From positions 1 to 16,192 of the forward strand of contig CAJUMS010000061.1 in assembly GCA_910587465.1 (NCBI GenBank): a DNA stretch of 16,192 nt. Reading direction: 5' to 3'. Positions 8,027 to 14,747 of this stretch are shown piece by piece; position 1 is the first letter of the stretch, and each line of letters opens with the position of its first letter. A program made the position numbers and the translations under genes. A model generated the notes under the pieces. It was not told where the DNA came from and did no database searches. It saw only the letters and a program-made list of their open reading frames with translations. This DNA is from an uncultured Oscillospiraceae bacterium. GTDB taxonomy: Bacteria; Bacillota; Clostridia; Oscillospirales; Ruminococcaceae.

Positions 8027-8145
8027 GGCGATTTGCAAGGCTTTTTTAATACGTCTCCGCAAAGCAATTACGCGTTATATAACCGAATTGTGAAATAAAT
8101 CAAATTAAAACACTCCGCCTCTTTTTATATTGGTTATTATTGCTA

Positions 8146-8174
8146 TTGCAGAATATTCCATAACTTGTTATAAT
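8146..8174 (+). promoter_or_regulatory. Probable sigma-A promoter for the zinc-ribbon membrane protein
   Basis: TATAAT (8169-8174) is perfect and preceded by TG at 8166-8167, an extended -10. A weak -35, TTGCAG (8146-8151), sits 17 bases upstream. A second TATAAT occurs at 8180-8185 without a clear -35. Both lie inside the open frame upstream of the chosen start, which supports starting translation at 8256. Confidence 0.65.
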
Positions 8175-8255
8175 AAAGATATAATGTGTAAATATACGTT
8201 TTTTCGCGCGTTCATGATATCGTGCGGAATAAAAAAGTTTTCAGGAGGAAAAATT

Positions 8256-10034
8256 ATGTTTTGTCCCTATTGCGGAAAAGAGCTCGACGACGGCTCGAGG
8301 TTCTGTATACATTGCGGCGAACGTCTGGAGGAGGATACTCCCGAAAGCACTGTCGAAGCTGCCATGGAAACAGTGGAGAAAGCTGTTGAAGCTGTAAACG
8401 AGACGGTGGATAACGCCGCCGAAACCGTTAAAGAAACCGCCGAGGACGCCGTTGAAGCCGCAGCTGAAACTGCGGAGAAGGCTGCCAAAGCAGCCGCGGA
8501 GACCGTTGAGAATATTTCCGAAGCGGCATCGGAAACTATGAAAGACGTTACAGAAAAAGTTACGGAAACCGCGCAGAATGCTGCTGAAACTGCCTCGGAT
8601 ACCGCCGAATCGCCCGAGGAGATCACGATTGAGAAGGATGAAACAGCTAAAGCTATCAACGTTTTGGCGCTTGCAAAGAATAAAAAGGTTTTGATAATCA
8701 CAGCGGCTGCGGTTCTGTTTGTGCTGCTGACCGTGCTTATCGCCTTATTTGGCAGCATTTCTGGCAGCTCGGGTTCTACGGCAATAAAGGGAGTATACTA
8801 TGTTTATAACGATAGCGGCGAGGGCAGCGTGATATACAACGGCAAGAAGATAAAGAGCACAGATCTCTCGTCAAGCGCGGATATCGCTGCGGAAAGCTAT
8901 GACGGAAGCAAGGCTGTTCTCCGCGATGGAGATAAGGCGCTATACTATCTTTCGGATGGCAGGATAAGCAAGATAACCGAGGAATTCAATATCGCCATGA
9001 TAAATATGTCTGCCGATGGCAGCACCGTTGTGTACGTCTATGACGACGCAATATACACCTACAAGGGCGGAAAGGCTACAAAGGCGGCGGATATCGAGGA
9101 CGGTCTCGCGGCACCCGCCGTCGTTTCACCCAACGGCGACACGATAGCTTACGCGGAGACGAACGGCGATAAAATATCCACCTACGCGGTCAAGAACGGA
9201 AAACATATCGACCTTGACGCAAAGGTGATACCGTTTTCCGTAAGCAACGGCGGCGGAATCGTATACGGTCTAGACAAGAACTTCAAGCTCAGCTACATCA
9301 AAAATCTCAAAGCGGACTCCGCAGAGAGCGTAAAGTCTATGTCGCTGAATTTCACACCCGTTCTTTCGTCGGACAACAAGCAGGTGTTGTTCGCCTCGGA
9401 CAACGGAATTTATTACTTTGACAGCTCGCTTAAAGAAGAGATCAAGATAACCGGCAACAGCATAGATGTGGTATATCCCGAAGGCGGGATCCGTTGTTAC
9501 GACAACCTCAAGGAATTTATTGCATACTCCGACAACAAGGTCGTCAAATTCACGCGCAAGGGCGACGATTTTGACAAGGAAACCTTGGCGTCGTCCGTAA
9601 AAAGCTGCATTCTTTCCGCGGACGGAAAGAAGCTTGTATACGCTCAGGGCGATGATCTTTACAGGATCAGCGTTTCCAACCCGGATAACAAGGATCAGCT
9701 CGGCAGCGAGATACTCGATTACGACGCGGACAAGGACCTGAAACACGTCTATCTGCTCAACCAAGATAATGTGCTCCGTTACGCTGACGGCAAGAGCAAG
9801 AACGGCAAAAAAATAATCGACGACGTGGGCGACTTCGTTGTTAATCCCGACGGCGTATGCGTGTTCACCGACGATGAAGATACGCTATATTACAGCGCAG
9901 GCGGCGGAGACAAGAAAAAAGCGGGACTCGACGACATAAACGGATTTGTTGAGATAACGCACAACATGGTATATGTTGAGAGCGACGGCGATCTTTATAT
10001 CAGCACAGACGGCAAGAAATTTGCAAAGCCTTAA
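8256..10034 (+). CDS. Zinc-ribbon, 11-residue-repeat, single-pass membrane protein with propeller-like outer domain
   Basis: I recognise the domains but not a named gene. The 592 residues start with a zinc ribbon (CPYC at 3-6, CIHC at 17-20). Residues 27-114 are eight tandem 11-residue units rich in Glu, Thr, Ala and Val, predicted as one long helix. A membrane span follows at about 145-165, preceded by KNKK, so the ribbon and helix should be cytoplasmic and the rest outside. Residues 176-592 contain many short strands with Asp-Gly turns (for example DGDKALYYLSDGRI, MSADGSTVVYVYDD, LSADGKKLVYAQGDDL), resembling TolB/WD40-like propeller blades. The ATG at 8256 follows AGGAGG-type AGGAGGAAAAATT closely; an in-frame ATG at 8130 precedes the promoter and is rejected. 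It is the only plus-strand gene here. It could be a sensor or envelope-associated protein; the function is unknown. Confidence 0.88.
   Translation: MFCPYCGKELDDGSRFCIHCGERLEEDTPESTVEAAMETVEKAVEAVNETVDNAAETVKETAEDAVEAAAETAEKAAKAAAETVENISEAASETMKDVTEKVTETAQNAAETASDTAESPEEITIEKDETAKAINVLALAKNKKVLIITAAAVLFVLLTVLIALFGSISGSSGSTAIKGVYYVYNDSGEGSVIYNGKKIKSTDLSSSADIAAESYDGSKAVLRDGDKALYYLSDGRISKITEEFNIAMINMSADGSTVVYVYDDAIYTYKGGKATKAADIEDGLAAPAVVSPNGDTIAYAETNGDKISTYAVKNGKHIDLDAKVIPFSVSNGGGIVYGLDKNFKLSYIKNLKADSAESVKSMSLNFTPVLSSDNKQVLFASDNGIYYFDSSLKEEIKITGNSIDVVYPEGGIRCYDNLKEFIAYSDNKVVKFTRKGDDFDKETLASSVKSCILSADGKKLVYAQGDDLYRISVSNPDNKDQLGSEILDYDADKDLKHVYLLNQDNVLRYADGKSKNGKKIIDDVGDFVVNPDGVCVFTDDEDTLYYSAGGGDKKKAGLDDINGFVEITHNMVYVESDGDLYISTDGKKFAKP
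8334..8597 (+). repeat. Eight tandem 33-base units encoding an 11-residue repeat
   Basis: Residues 27-114 of the zinc-ribbon protein divide without gaps into eight units with consensus (E/D)-T-(V/A)-E-x-(A/V)-(A/V)-E-(A/T)-(A/V)-x, and a ninth begins at residue 115 (DTAE). Spacing is exact at 33 bases while codons differ between units, so the amino-acid pattern rather than the DNA is conserved. Eleven-residue periodicity is known from LEA group 3 proteins, synuclein and apolipoprotein helices, and right-handed coiled coils. Confidence 0.9.
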
Positions 10035-10044
10035 TTGAAAGTAA

Positions 10045-10069
10045 AACGGGGAGCATTTCGCTCCCCGTT
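10045..10069. terminator. Strong intrinsic terminator shared by convergent genes
   Basis: A perfect 10-base stem (10045-10054 with 10060-10069) closes a 5-base loop. On the minus strand the stem is followed by TTTT and then ACTTTC, so it best terminates the exporter operon, whose permease stop is at 10072-10074. It also lies 11 bases after the plus-strand gene and may serve both directions, though the plus-strand T-tract is poor. Confidence 0.85.
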
Positions 10070-10071
10070 AG

Positions 10072-10836
10072 TTATTGCAGATCGGCTTTCATCTTGCTCT
10101 TAAACACTATCACAGACGCAACGTTTATCGCGACGCAGTACGCCAATGTTATCAGCAGGTGCGGGAGATATCCGTCGAATTTGAGAGCGCTTGCCATCCT
10201 CGCGGCTTTTACCGCGTGATAGAACGGTAATACCTCGCATATTTTCAGCATTACGCCGCCAAGTCCATCCGCGTCAAACCATACGCCTCCAAGAAACGAC
10301 GCGAGCGAGATAACTATCGAGCACAGTCCCGGCGCGGCTTTCTCGCTGAACAGCGTACCGAAAAGCAGTCCGAGAGCTATCATCATCACGACCGTCGGCA
10401 GCAGCGACAGCAGCGCCAAAAGCAATCCGAGAACGTTCAGCTCGATACCGACTATCAGCGACACGACAAACGCCGCCGCAAGCGTTATCAGTATCTGCAA
10501 TACAGCCAGCAATGAAGTCGGCAGCACATAGCCGAGGATAAAATCTTCCGAGCGCATGGGTGTTGCGTACAACCGCACCAGAAACGCTCCCGAGCGGTCC
10601 TTCGCAACGTTAAGGCAGGTGAACAGCATAACAAATGTCAGTCCGAAAACGGCAATACCGCCCGCGAGGTTATCGATACGGAAGATCGTCATTCCCGTTT
10701 GGGGCGGTATGCCGTCGTTGATTACGGTCATTACGATAAGCATTACAAGCGGAAAACCCAGACAAAATATGTAGCTGAGAGGGTCGCGAATAATTTCCTT
10801 AAAATTTCTCGCGGAAAAGGCGCTTATTTTGTTCAT
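10072..10836 (-). CDS. ABC-2 type transporter permease
   Basis: This 254-residue integral membrane protein is the channel half of a two-gene exporter of the daunorubicin/lantibiotic type. About six hydrophobic segments are visible, roughly at residues 20-40, 65-85, 105-130, 140-165, 170-190 and 225-245. The N-terminal ARNFKEIIRDPLSYIFCLGFP is the familiar short amphipathic entry helix of ABC-2 permeases. The ATG at 10836 lies two bases after the ATPase stop, with AAAGGGGG as ribosome site, so the two subunits are translated together. A strong terminator follows at once. The substrate is not visible. Export of a peptide, lipid or toxic compound would fit the family and the attached regulator. 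Confidence 0.9.
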   Translation of the reverse strand: MNKISAFSARNFKEIIRDPLSYIFCLGFPLVMLIVMTVINDGIPPQTGMTIFRIDNLAGGIAVFGLTFVMLFTCLNVAKDRSGAFLVRLYATPMRSEDFILGYVLPTSLLAVLQILITLAAAFVVSLIVGIELNVLGLLLALLSLLPTVVMMIALGLLFGTLFSEKAAPGLCSIVISLASFLGGVWFDADGLGGVMLKICEVLPFYHAVKAARMASALKFDGYLPHLLITLAYCVAINVASVIVFKSKMKADLQ

Positions 10837-10838
10837 TT

Positions 10839-11573
10839 TTACGCCCCCTTTCCAAACTTTGCGGCTATCTTTACGAACGTGTTTTCAAGTCCGCTTTCGC
10901 CGCTCTGCGCCTCAAGCTCCGAAAGAGTTCCGAGCGCGGCGAGATTGCCGTCTATCATTATAGCTATGCGGTCTGAGAGAGCTTCCGCCTCCTCCATATA
11001 ATGCGTGGTCAGTACTATCGTTATTTTGCCCTTTAACTCCTCTACAACGCTCCACAGCTCACGGCGGGCAAGTACATCAAGTCCGAGGGTAGGCTCGTCA
11101 AGAAAAAGCACCTTTGGCTCCGCTATCAGCGCCAACGCGATGGACAGCTTACGCTTCCAGCCGCCCGAAAGTGTTTTCGCGCGTGAATTCGCCACCTCGT
11201 CCATTCTGAACAATGAAGTCATAGCATCGATACGCTGCTTGGTTCTTTCGGTAGAATAGCCGTAGATACCGCATATCAGTCGCATATTTTCAAGCACCGT
11301 AAGGTTCTCGGCGACTGCGGTGTCCTGCGGCGAGATGCCGACGATGTTCTTAACCGCTGCTTGCTCGGTCGCGCAGCTGTGTCCGCAGACGTAACATTCA
11401 CCGCTTGTGGGTTTGGATAAGCAGGACAGCATACGGATAGTTGTCGTCTTACCCGCGCCGTTTACGCCGAGCAGCGCGAAAAGCTCCCCCTCGCCTACCG
11501 TCAGCGATAGCTTGGAAACGGCGGTCTTGGATTTGTAACTCTTGGTGAGGGTTTTGGTTTCAATAGCGTTCAT
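10839..11573 (-). CDS. ABC transporter ATP-binding protein
   Basis: This 244-residue cytoplasmic ATPase energises the adjacent permease. Walker A is GVNGAGKTT at 36-44, the Q-loop glutamine is Gln83 in GISPQD, and the signature is LSGGW at 135-139, with Trp where Gln or Met is usual. Walker B is VLFLDEP with catalytic Glu160, the D-loop is TLGLD, and the switch is His191 in TTHYMEEAE. The LTTHYMEEAEAL stretch is characteristic of DrrA/CcmA-type exporters. Length is short but complete for the domain, with no accessory C-terminal domain. The ATG at 11573 follows GAGG by six bases and begins eight bases after the regulator stop. It belongs to the 11968-10072 operon. Confidence 0.93.
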   Translation of the reverse strand: MNAIETKTLTKSYKSKTAVSKLSLTVGEGELFALLGVNGAGKTTTIRMLSCLSKPTSGECYVCGHSCATEQAAVKNIVGISPQDTAVAENLTVLENMRLICGIYGYSTERTKQRIDAMTSLFRMDEVANSRAKTLSGGWKRKLSIALALIAEPKVLFLDEPTLGLDVLARRELWSVVEELKGKITIVLTTHYMEEAEALSDRIAIMIDGNLAALGTLSELEAQSGESGLENTFVKIAAKFGKGA

Positions 11574-11581
11574 ATTTACCT

Positions 11582-11968
11582 CTACTTTTCAAATATTTCG
11601 GAGACGCGTACAAGCGCTATACCCTTGTCCTCATCGCCGAGGATAAGTATCGCGTCTCCCGTATTTATACCGAATACCTCGCGGCATTTTTTCGTCAGGG
11701 TTATCTGTCCCTTATCGTTGACGCGGGTTATGCCGAACATATGCTTTTTGTCGGAGCGCTTATCGGAGAGCGAGGTCATATTGCGCACGAGCGAATCCAC
11801 CGTTACCTCGTACATATCCGCGAGCGCTATTACGTTCTCAATGTCGGGGACGCTTTCGCCGCGCTCCCACTTAGCGACTGCCTGCCGCGATACGCCGAGC
11901 TTTTCGGCGACCTGCTCCTGAGTGAAGCCGTTCTGTTTGCGGAACAGCTTTAAGTTGTTGAAATCCAT
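11582..11968 (-). CDS. HTH (XRE) regulator fused to an AbrB-like domain
   Basis: The 128-residue product is a DNA-binding regulator. Residues 6-60 form an XRE helix-turn-helix (LFRKQNGFTQEQVAEKLGVS, then RQAVAKWERGESVPD). Residues 77-122 (FGITRVNDKGQITLTKKCRE, then VFGINTGDAILILGDEDKG) read as a swapped-hairpin AbrB domain, itself a DNA-binding or dimerisation fold. ATG 11968 is chosen because AGGGGTG lies six bases upstream; the open frame extends to 12022 but that part crosses the promoter. It is first in the operon with the exporter genes. A dyad at 11999-12032 covers its -35 region and may be its operator, which would make it autoregulatory. The stop is TAG, so TAG is a normal terminator in this genome. 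Confidence 0.9.
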   Translation of the reverse strand: MDFNNLKLFRKQNGFTQEQVAEKLGVSRQAVAKWERGESVPDIENVIALADMYEVTVDSLVRNMTSLSDKRSDKKHMFGITRVNDKGQITLTKKCREVFGINTGDAILILGDEDKGIALVRVSEIFEK

Positions 11969-11989
11969 GTATTTCACCCCTGTAATAAT

Positions 11990-12018
11990 ATTATAAAATA
12001 ATCTCCGACGTTTTTCAA
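11990..12018 (-). promoter_or_regulatory. Promoter of the regulator-exporter operon
   Basis: Minus strand TTGAAA (12013-12018) and a perfect TATAAT (11990-11995) are 17 bases apart, about 21 bases before the regulator ATG. The -35 lies in the loop of the 11999-12032 hairpin and the spacer contains one of its arms, so protein binding to the dyad would be expected to occlude the promoter. Confidence 0.8.
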
Positions 12019-12032
12019 CCAATCGGAGATTA
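11999..12032 (-). terminator. Hairpin acting as terminator and possible operator
   Basis: A perfect 10-base stem (11999-12008 with 12023-12032) around a 14-base loop lies 19 bases after the YkgJ-like stop. On the minus strand it is followed by TTTTATAAT, adequate for intrinsic termination. The same bases overlap the promoter of the next operon, and the dyad could also be the binding site of the HTH-AbrB regulator. Confidence 0.7.
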
Positions 12033-12051
12033 CAATTATGTTATGTTTGGT

Positions 12052-12540
12052 TTACATTTTCGGAATTTTTTCTACCGCGACTATCGGATATCCGCCGATA
12101 TACGGCTTGACGATATCGGGGTGATCGCGCGCGGTCTTGAAGAGCTTATCCGCGAAGCCGTCCGCGCTCACGAACTCTGACAGCGTTTTCAGCGGCAGAT
12201 CCGAAACCGATCCGCATACGGGCGATACCGTTATCACGCGTATATCTCCAAGGCTGTTCACGCGAAACGGCCATATCAGGCAGTCGAACGGCTTAAGCTC
12301 ACCGAGCGTGCAGCCGTGCTCGCTCGCGGCGGGACAATATATCAGCTTGTCACCGTCGAACTTCATATCAAACACATACTCTCCGCCGCGCGGGGCCAGC
12401 GCTATGCCGAGCTTTTCCTCAATCTTTTCGCGGAATTCTCCGAAAATAAGCGGTATCTCCCACTTGTCCTCCTCGACAAATCCGCAGCATACGCGGCATT
12501 TTGCGCAGCTCTCGCTTTTTAAAATCTTGCTTAACATCAT
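12052..12540 (-). CDS. YkgJ-like cysteine-cluster protein
   Basis: This 162-residue soluble protein resembles the zinc/iron-chelating YkgJ group. It has the N-terminal cluster Cys12-x2-Cys15-x2-Cys18-Cys19 (SCAKCRVCCGF) and later Cys69, Cys77 and Cys87 in the arrangement IYCPA...GCTL...FDCLIWPFR, which is the family pattern. Cys109 lies further on. The biochemical role of the family is not established; metal binding is inferred from the cysteines. Two ATGs stand in tandem. The second (12537) is six bases from GGAG and is probably the true start, while the first is only three away. It follows an aldo/keto reductase remnant by nine bases, and transcription likely ends at the hairpin 11999-12032. 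Confidence 0.8.
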   Translation of the reverse strand: MMLSKILKSESCAKCRVCCGFVEEDKWEIPLIFGEFREKIEEKLGIALAPRGGEYVFDMKFDGDKLIYCPAASEHGCTLGELKPFDCLIWPFRVNSLGDIRVITVSPVCGSVSDLPLKTLSEFVSADGFADKLFKTARDHPDIVKPYIGGYPIVAVEKIPKM

Positions 12541-12549
12541 TTTCTCCGT

Positions 12550-12774
12550 TTACTTGAAATATTCCTCGATCTCCGTCAGCGACCAACCGTAGTCGCCATT
12601 TTCGTTGTAAACAGCGCCGAAGTGCATATGAACATATATCTTTTCGCGGCAGCCGGCGAGCGCCCTGCGTATCATCTGCTCTATCTCAGCGTCGGACACC
12701 TGTTGTATTCCGCCCATGCCAAGCCCGAGCACGCTTATTTTCTCCACGCCGTGCGGAAGCTTTCTGTATTCCAT
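12550..12774 (-). pseudogene. Aldo/keto reductase remnant with internal deletion and lost C terminus
   Basis: The 74 codons open with MEYRKLPHGVEKISVLGLGM, the usual start of an anaerobe-type aldo/keto reductase, through EIEQMIRRALA. They then jump to CREKIYVHMHFGAVYNENGD and stop soon after in TEIEEYFK. In intact relatives roughly 30 residues (the segment with the catalytic Asp, NFFDL-like) lie between these blocks, and more than 200 follow. The catalytic Asp, Tyr and the barrel are therefore missing. There is no good Shine-Dalgarno before the ATG. It is a fossil in frame, which may or may not still be translated between its neighbours. The missing-segment size is from general knowledge of the family, not from an alignment. 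Confidence 0.75.
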
Positions 12775-12786
12775 ATTATTTCAACA

Positions 12787-13176
12787 TCAGACATCAGTAT
12801 TCTTAAAAATCAAAAACAAATGCGCAACTGGCAACAGCGTTATAATGATATCGCCAAACGACATCATTTTTCCTATAAGCACTATAACAAGCGAAATAAC
12901 AGACAAAACAATCGCTATCAGCGACCAAATCAAAGCGTTTTTATCCTTGCCCTTAAGCGAATAAAAGCCCATTAAGCCGAAGCTCGCGAACGTCAATGCC
13001 ATTCCGATAAGATTGCCGATAAAGCCCATAAACGTTCCGCTTCTGATAACATTGAACATCGCAAACCCCACAAAGAACGAACGGTTTGCGGAGGTGAGCG
13101 TGACGATACCGAAAATCACCGACAACACCGCAACCAGCAAACACAAAAACGACGTAACCTTTAACGCTTTTTTCAT
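12787..13176 (-). CDS. Small four-span membrane protein, unknown function
   Basis: I do not recognise a family. The 129-residue product has four hydrophobic segments at about residues 7-28, 35-65, 82-103 and 105-124, with a basic KGKDKN turn between the second and third. The start ATG 13176 is preferred because AAGGTG lies six bases upstream and a consensus promoter ends just before; the open frame extends to 13287 but would run through the promoter and the previous terminator. It heads a short transcript that goes on through the reductase remnant to the cysteine-cluster gene. Nothing suggests a transporter or enzyme signature. Confidence 0.75.
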   Translation of the reverse strand: MKKALKVTSFLCLLVAVLSVIFGIVTLTSANRSFFVGFAMFNVIRSGTFMGFIGNLIGMALTFASFGLMGFYSLKGKDKNALIWSLIAIVLSVISLVIVLIGKMMSFGDIIITLLPVAHLFLIFKNTDV

Positions 13177-13216
13177 TTTGTACACCTTTACAGATATGCT
13201 AAACTTCTCTTTTATA

Positions 13217-13245
13217 ATTTTATCATATAACGCGGAAAATGTCAA
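13217..13245 (-). promoter_or_regulatory. Near-consensus sigma-A promoter for the small membrane protein
   Basis: Minus strand TTGACA (13240-13245) is perfect, followed after 17 bases by TAAAAT (13217-13222). It lies four bases beyond the T-run of the preceding terminator and about 40 bases before ATG 13176. Confidence 0.8.
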
Positions 13246-13248
13246 TAG

Positions 13249-13280
13249 AAAAATGCCGCCCTGATGAATGGAAACGGCAT
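13249..13280 (-). terminator. Intrinsic terminator after the DUF5662-like gene
   Basis: ATGCCG (minus, 13275-13280) pairs with CGGCAT (13253-13258) around a 16-base loop, followed by TTTTT. It begins just after the stop at 13284-13286. The stem is only six bases, so strength may be moderate. Confidence 0.65.
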
Positions 13281-13283
13281 AAA

Positions 13284-13829
13284 TCAATATTCTTTTTTGT
13301 CCTTTATCAGCCTGCGAATATACGCGAAAGTCTCTCTCTCTCCACTTTCGGAAAGCATTACAAGCAGCTTCTCAAGCAGCGCGGAGGTCTCGGGGTGTAT
13401 CTTGCGGTGGGTACTTCCATGATAGAAATATTGCAGTGCGGAATCGTCTTTGTAGTTCTTCCCCTGATATATTTTGCTCGCGGCTACTCTGTCGCAAAAC
13501 ATTTCGACGACGTATCTCAGCGGCATTTTCACGGGTTCGACTTGACGGGTTTTCGGATTGTAATCCGTCCAGTACTCAAAATGGTGACGGTTCCGTCCTT
13601 TGTGGTGCATCCACGCAAGTGAGTAACCGTAAGCTTCGCGCTCTCCCTCGTTTGGCGAACGCGTTCCGAGATAGAACCGCGCTCCCGGCAGGAACTCCGT
13701 AGGAGAGTACTTCGACAGATCGTGCCGAAGTCCCTGCCACAATATCCCTGCCTTGGCACAGTGCGCTATCACCTTGTGGCGATGTTTGCTTATCGTATTG
13801 AAATGCTTTAATGCTGATCTAAAAGACAT
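13284..13829 (-). CDS. DUF5662-like histidine-rich protein
   Basis: This 181-residue soluble protein resembles the family I know as DUF5662, whose function is not established. Typical stretches are HRHKVIAHCAKAGILWQGLR followed by HDLSKYSPTEF, then SPNEGEREAYGYSLAWMHHK and GRNRHHFEYWTDY. Many conserved His and Asp residues (HRH, HC, HDLSKYS, HHKGRNRHH) suggest a metal site reminiscent of HD-type hydrolases, but this is inference. The ATG at 13829 lies 25 bases after the ribU stop; the best ribosome site, AAAGGA, is 14 bases away, longer than usual. It shares the riboswitch-controlled transcript with ribU unless an internal promoter exists; TATAAT occurs in the gap without a good -35. A link to flavin supply is not evident. 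Confidence 0.8.
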   Translation of the reverse strand: MSFRSALKHFNTISKHRHKVIAHCAKAGILWQGLRHDLSKYSPTEFLPGARFYLGTRSPNEGEREAYGYSLAWMHHKGRNRHHFEYWTDYNPKTRQVEPVKMPLRYVVEMFCDRVAASKIYQGKNYKDDSALQYFYHGSTHRKIHPETSALLEKLLVMLSESGERETFAYIRRLIKDKKEY

Positions 13830-13854
13830 AATTGATTATAGTGTCCTTTCGGTA

Positions 13855-14472
13855 TTATTCCCGATAAAGTCCATTGAAAACAGGACGCAGCTTTTTATAC
13901 AGCACTATTGACACGACCGCCGCGATAAAGCCCTTTACGAACGTGAACGGCATATTGAAGATCACCAGGCAGTCCATAAGGCTGTCAACGCTTGGCAGAA
14001 TTTTCTGATACATTCCAACGATTGCCTCAATAGGCGCACCAAACGCAACACTGTACGCCGGGAACACCAGAAAATAGTTCGACGCAATGCTAACCAGAGC
14101 CATCAGAACGGCTCCCGAAATGCAGCCGATGACCGCGCGGGATATTTTTGCGCTTTTATGCGTGAGCAATCCAACGGGCAGCACCAGACATGCCGATAGA
14201 ATGAAATTCGAAAGCTCTCCGACGCAGCCCGTCTTTGTCGTAAAGCACCCGAAGATATTCTTGATAAGGCACACCGCCACACCCGACACCGGACCCATAG
14301 TCATCGACGCCAGCATTGCGGGAACATCCGAAAAGTCAAAGGTCATAAAGCTCGGCATAATACCCACCTTAAAGCCCAAGAACTCCGCCAGCACTATCGA
14401 CAGCGCCGCCATAAGCGCCGTGAACACCAATCGCCGCACGTCAAATCTCTTTGCTGTTTTTACGTTTTCCAT
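13855..14472 (-). CDS. ribU: Riboflavin ECF transporter S component RibU
   Basis: RibU is the membrane substrate-binding subunit that captures riboflavin and works with the shared ECF ATPases and T component, not encoded in this window. The 205 residues contain about six hydrophobic segments and typical S-component sequence: RRLVFTALMAALSIVLAEF, then MTFDFSDVPAML, MGPVSGVAVCLIKNI and TGCVGELSNF. The last two are strong RibU/ECF features. The ATG at 14472 is six bases after AAGGAG. The long leader carries an FMN riboswitch with a terminator, which supports riboflavin as the substrate and predicts repression when FMN is abundant. Only the DUF5662-like gene follows in the unit. Confidence 0.93.
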   Translation of the reverse strand: MENVKTAKRFDVRRLVFTALMAALSIVLAEFLGFKVGIMPSFMTFDFSDVPAMLASMTMGPVSGVAVCLIKNIFGCFTTKTGCVGELSNFILSACLVLPVGLLTHKSAKISRAVIGCISGAVLMALVSIASNYFLVFPAYSVAFGAPIEAIVGMYQKILPSVDSLMDCLVIFNMPFTFVKGFIAAVVSIVLYKKLRPVFNGLYRE

Positions 14473-14492
14473 GATAACTCCTTTTCCTCGGG

Positions 14493-14552
14493 GAAAAAGA
14501 AAGCCCTTTCAAAGGTCAATGCGGACAAAATGCCACCAAACCTTTTAAAGGG
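14493..14552 (-). terminator. Riboswitch-controlled terminator upstream of ribU
   Basis: On the minus strand CCCTTTAAAAGGT (14540-14552) pairs with ACCTTTGAAAGGG (14504-14516) over 13 positions with one mismatch, followed by CTTTCTTTTT. This is a classical intrinsic terminator between the aptamer and the ribU start, so the switch probably acts on transcription. A smaller hairpin (CAGAA with TTCTG, about 14556-14576) shares bases with the 3' strand of aptamer stem P1 and may take part in the alternative fold. Confidence 0.8.
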
Positions 14553-14573
14553 GACGCAGAATATAAAATTCTT

Positions 14574-14734
14574 CTGGTTCTTTCATCCGGACTATACCGT
14601 CGGTATCGGAATTTCACCGATTCAGCCGGGAACGCCGAGCAACACCTTGCCGCCCTATAACGCGCCCGGGTCGCGGACTTTGGACACCAATGCCCTTCAC
14701 CGCCGGTGGGGAATTGCACCCCGCCCCGAAACAG
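14574..14734 (-). ncRNA. FMN riboswitch (RFN element)
   Basis: The minus strand carries the conserved RFN blocks in order: TCGGGGCGGGGTGCAATTCC, CCACCGGCGGT, AGTCCGCGACCC, GGTGAAATTCCGATACCGAC and GGTATAGTCCGGATGAAAGA. Stem P1 can form between CTGTTTC (14728-14734) and GAACCAG (14574-14580) with one mismatch. FMN binding should favour the downstream terminator and lower ribU expression. The variable arm is GC-rich and of ordinary length. The space from 14473 to 14831 holds this aptamer, its terminator, a 5' hairpin and the promoter, and no gene. Confidence 0.96.
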
Positions 14735-14747
14735 ATCAAAATATTTC

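Noticed and set aside
7959..8145. T-box or attenuator leader before hisS
   Set aside because: Only about 30 bases lie between the likely transcription start and the ATG; no specifier loop or T-box sequence seen.
8130..8255. Upstream extension of the zinc-ribbon gene to ATG 8130
   Set aside because: The promoter elements lie inside it, it has no ribosome site, and the zinc ribbon begins at once after the well-placed ATG at 8256.
8267..8758. Minus-strand 163-codon Ser/Ala/Val-rich frame
   Set aside because: Mirror image of the 11-residue repeat region; its regularity derives from the real plus-strand gene.
13830..13854. Separate promoter for the DUF5662-like gene
   Set aside because: A TATAAT is present, but no -35 element lies at a suitable distance and the gap is only 25 bases.
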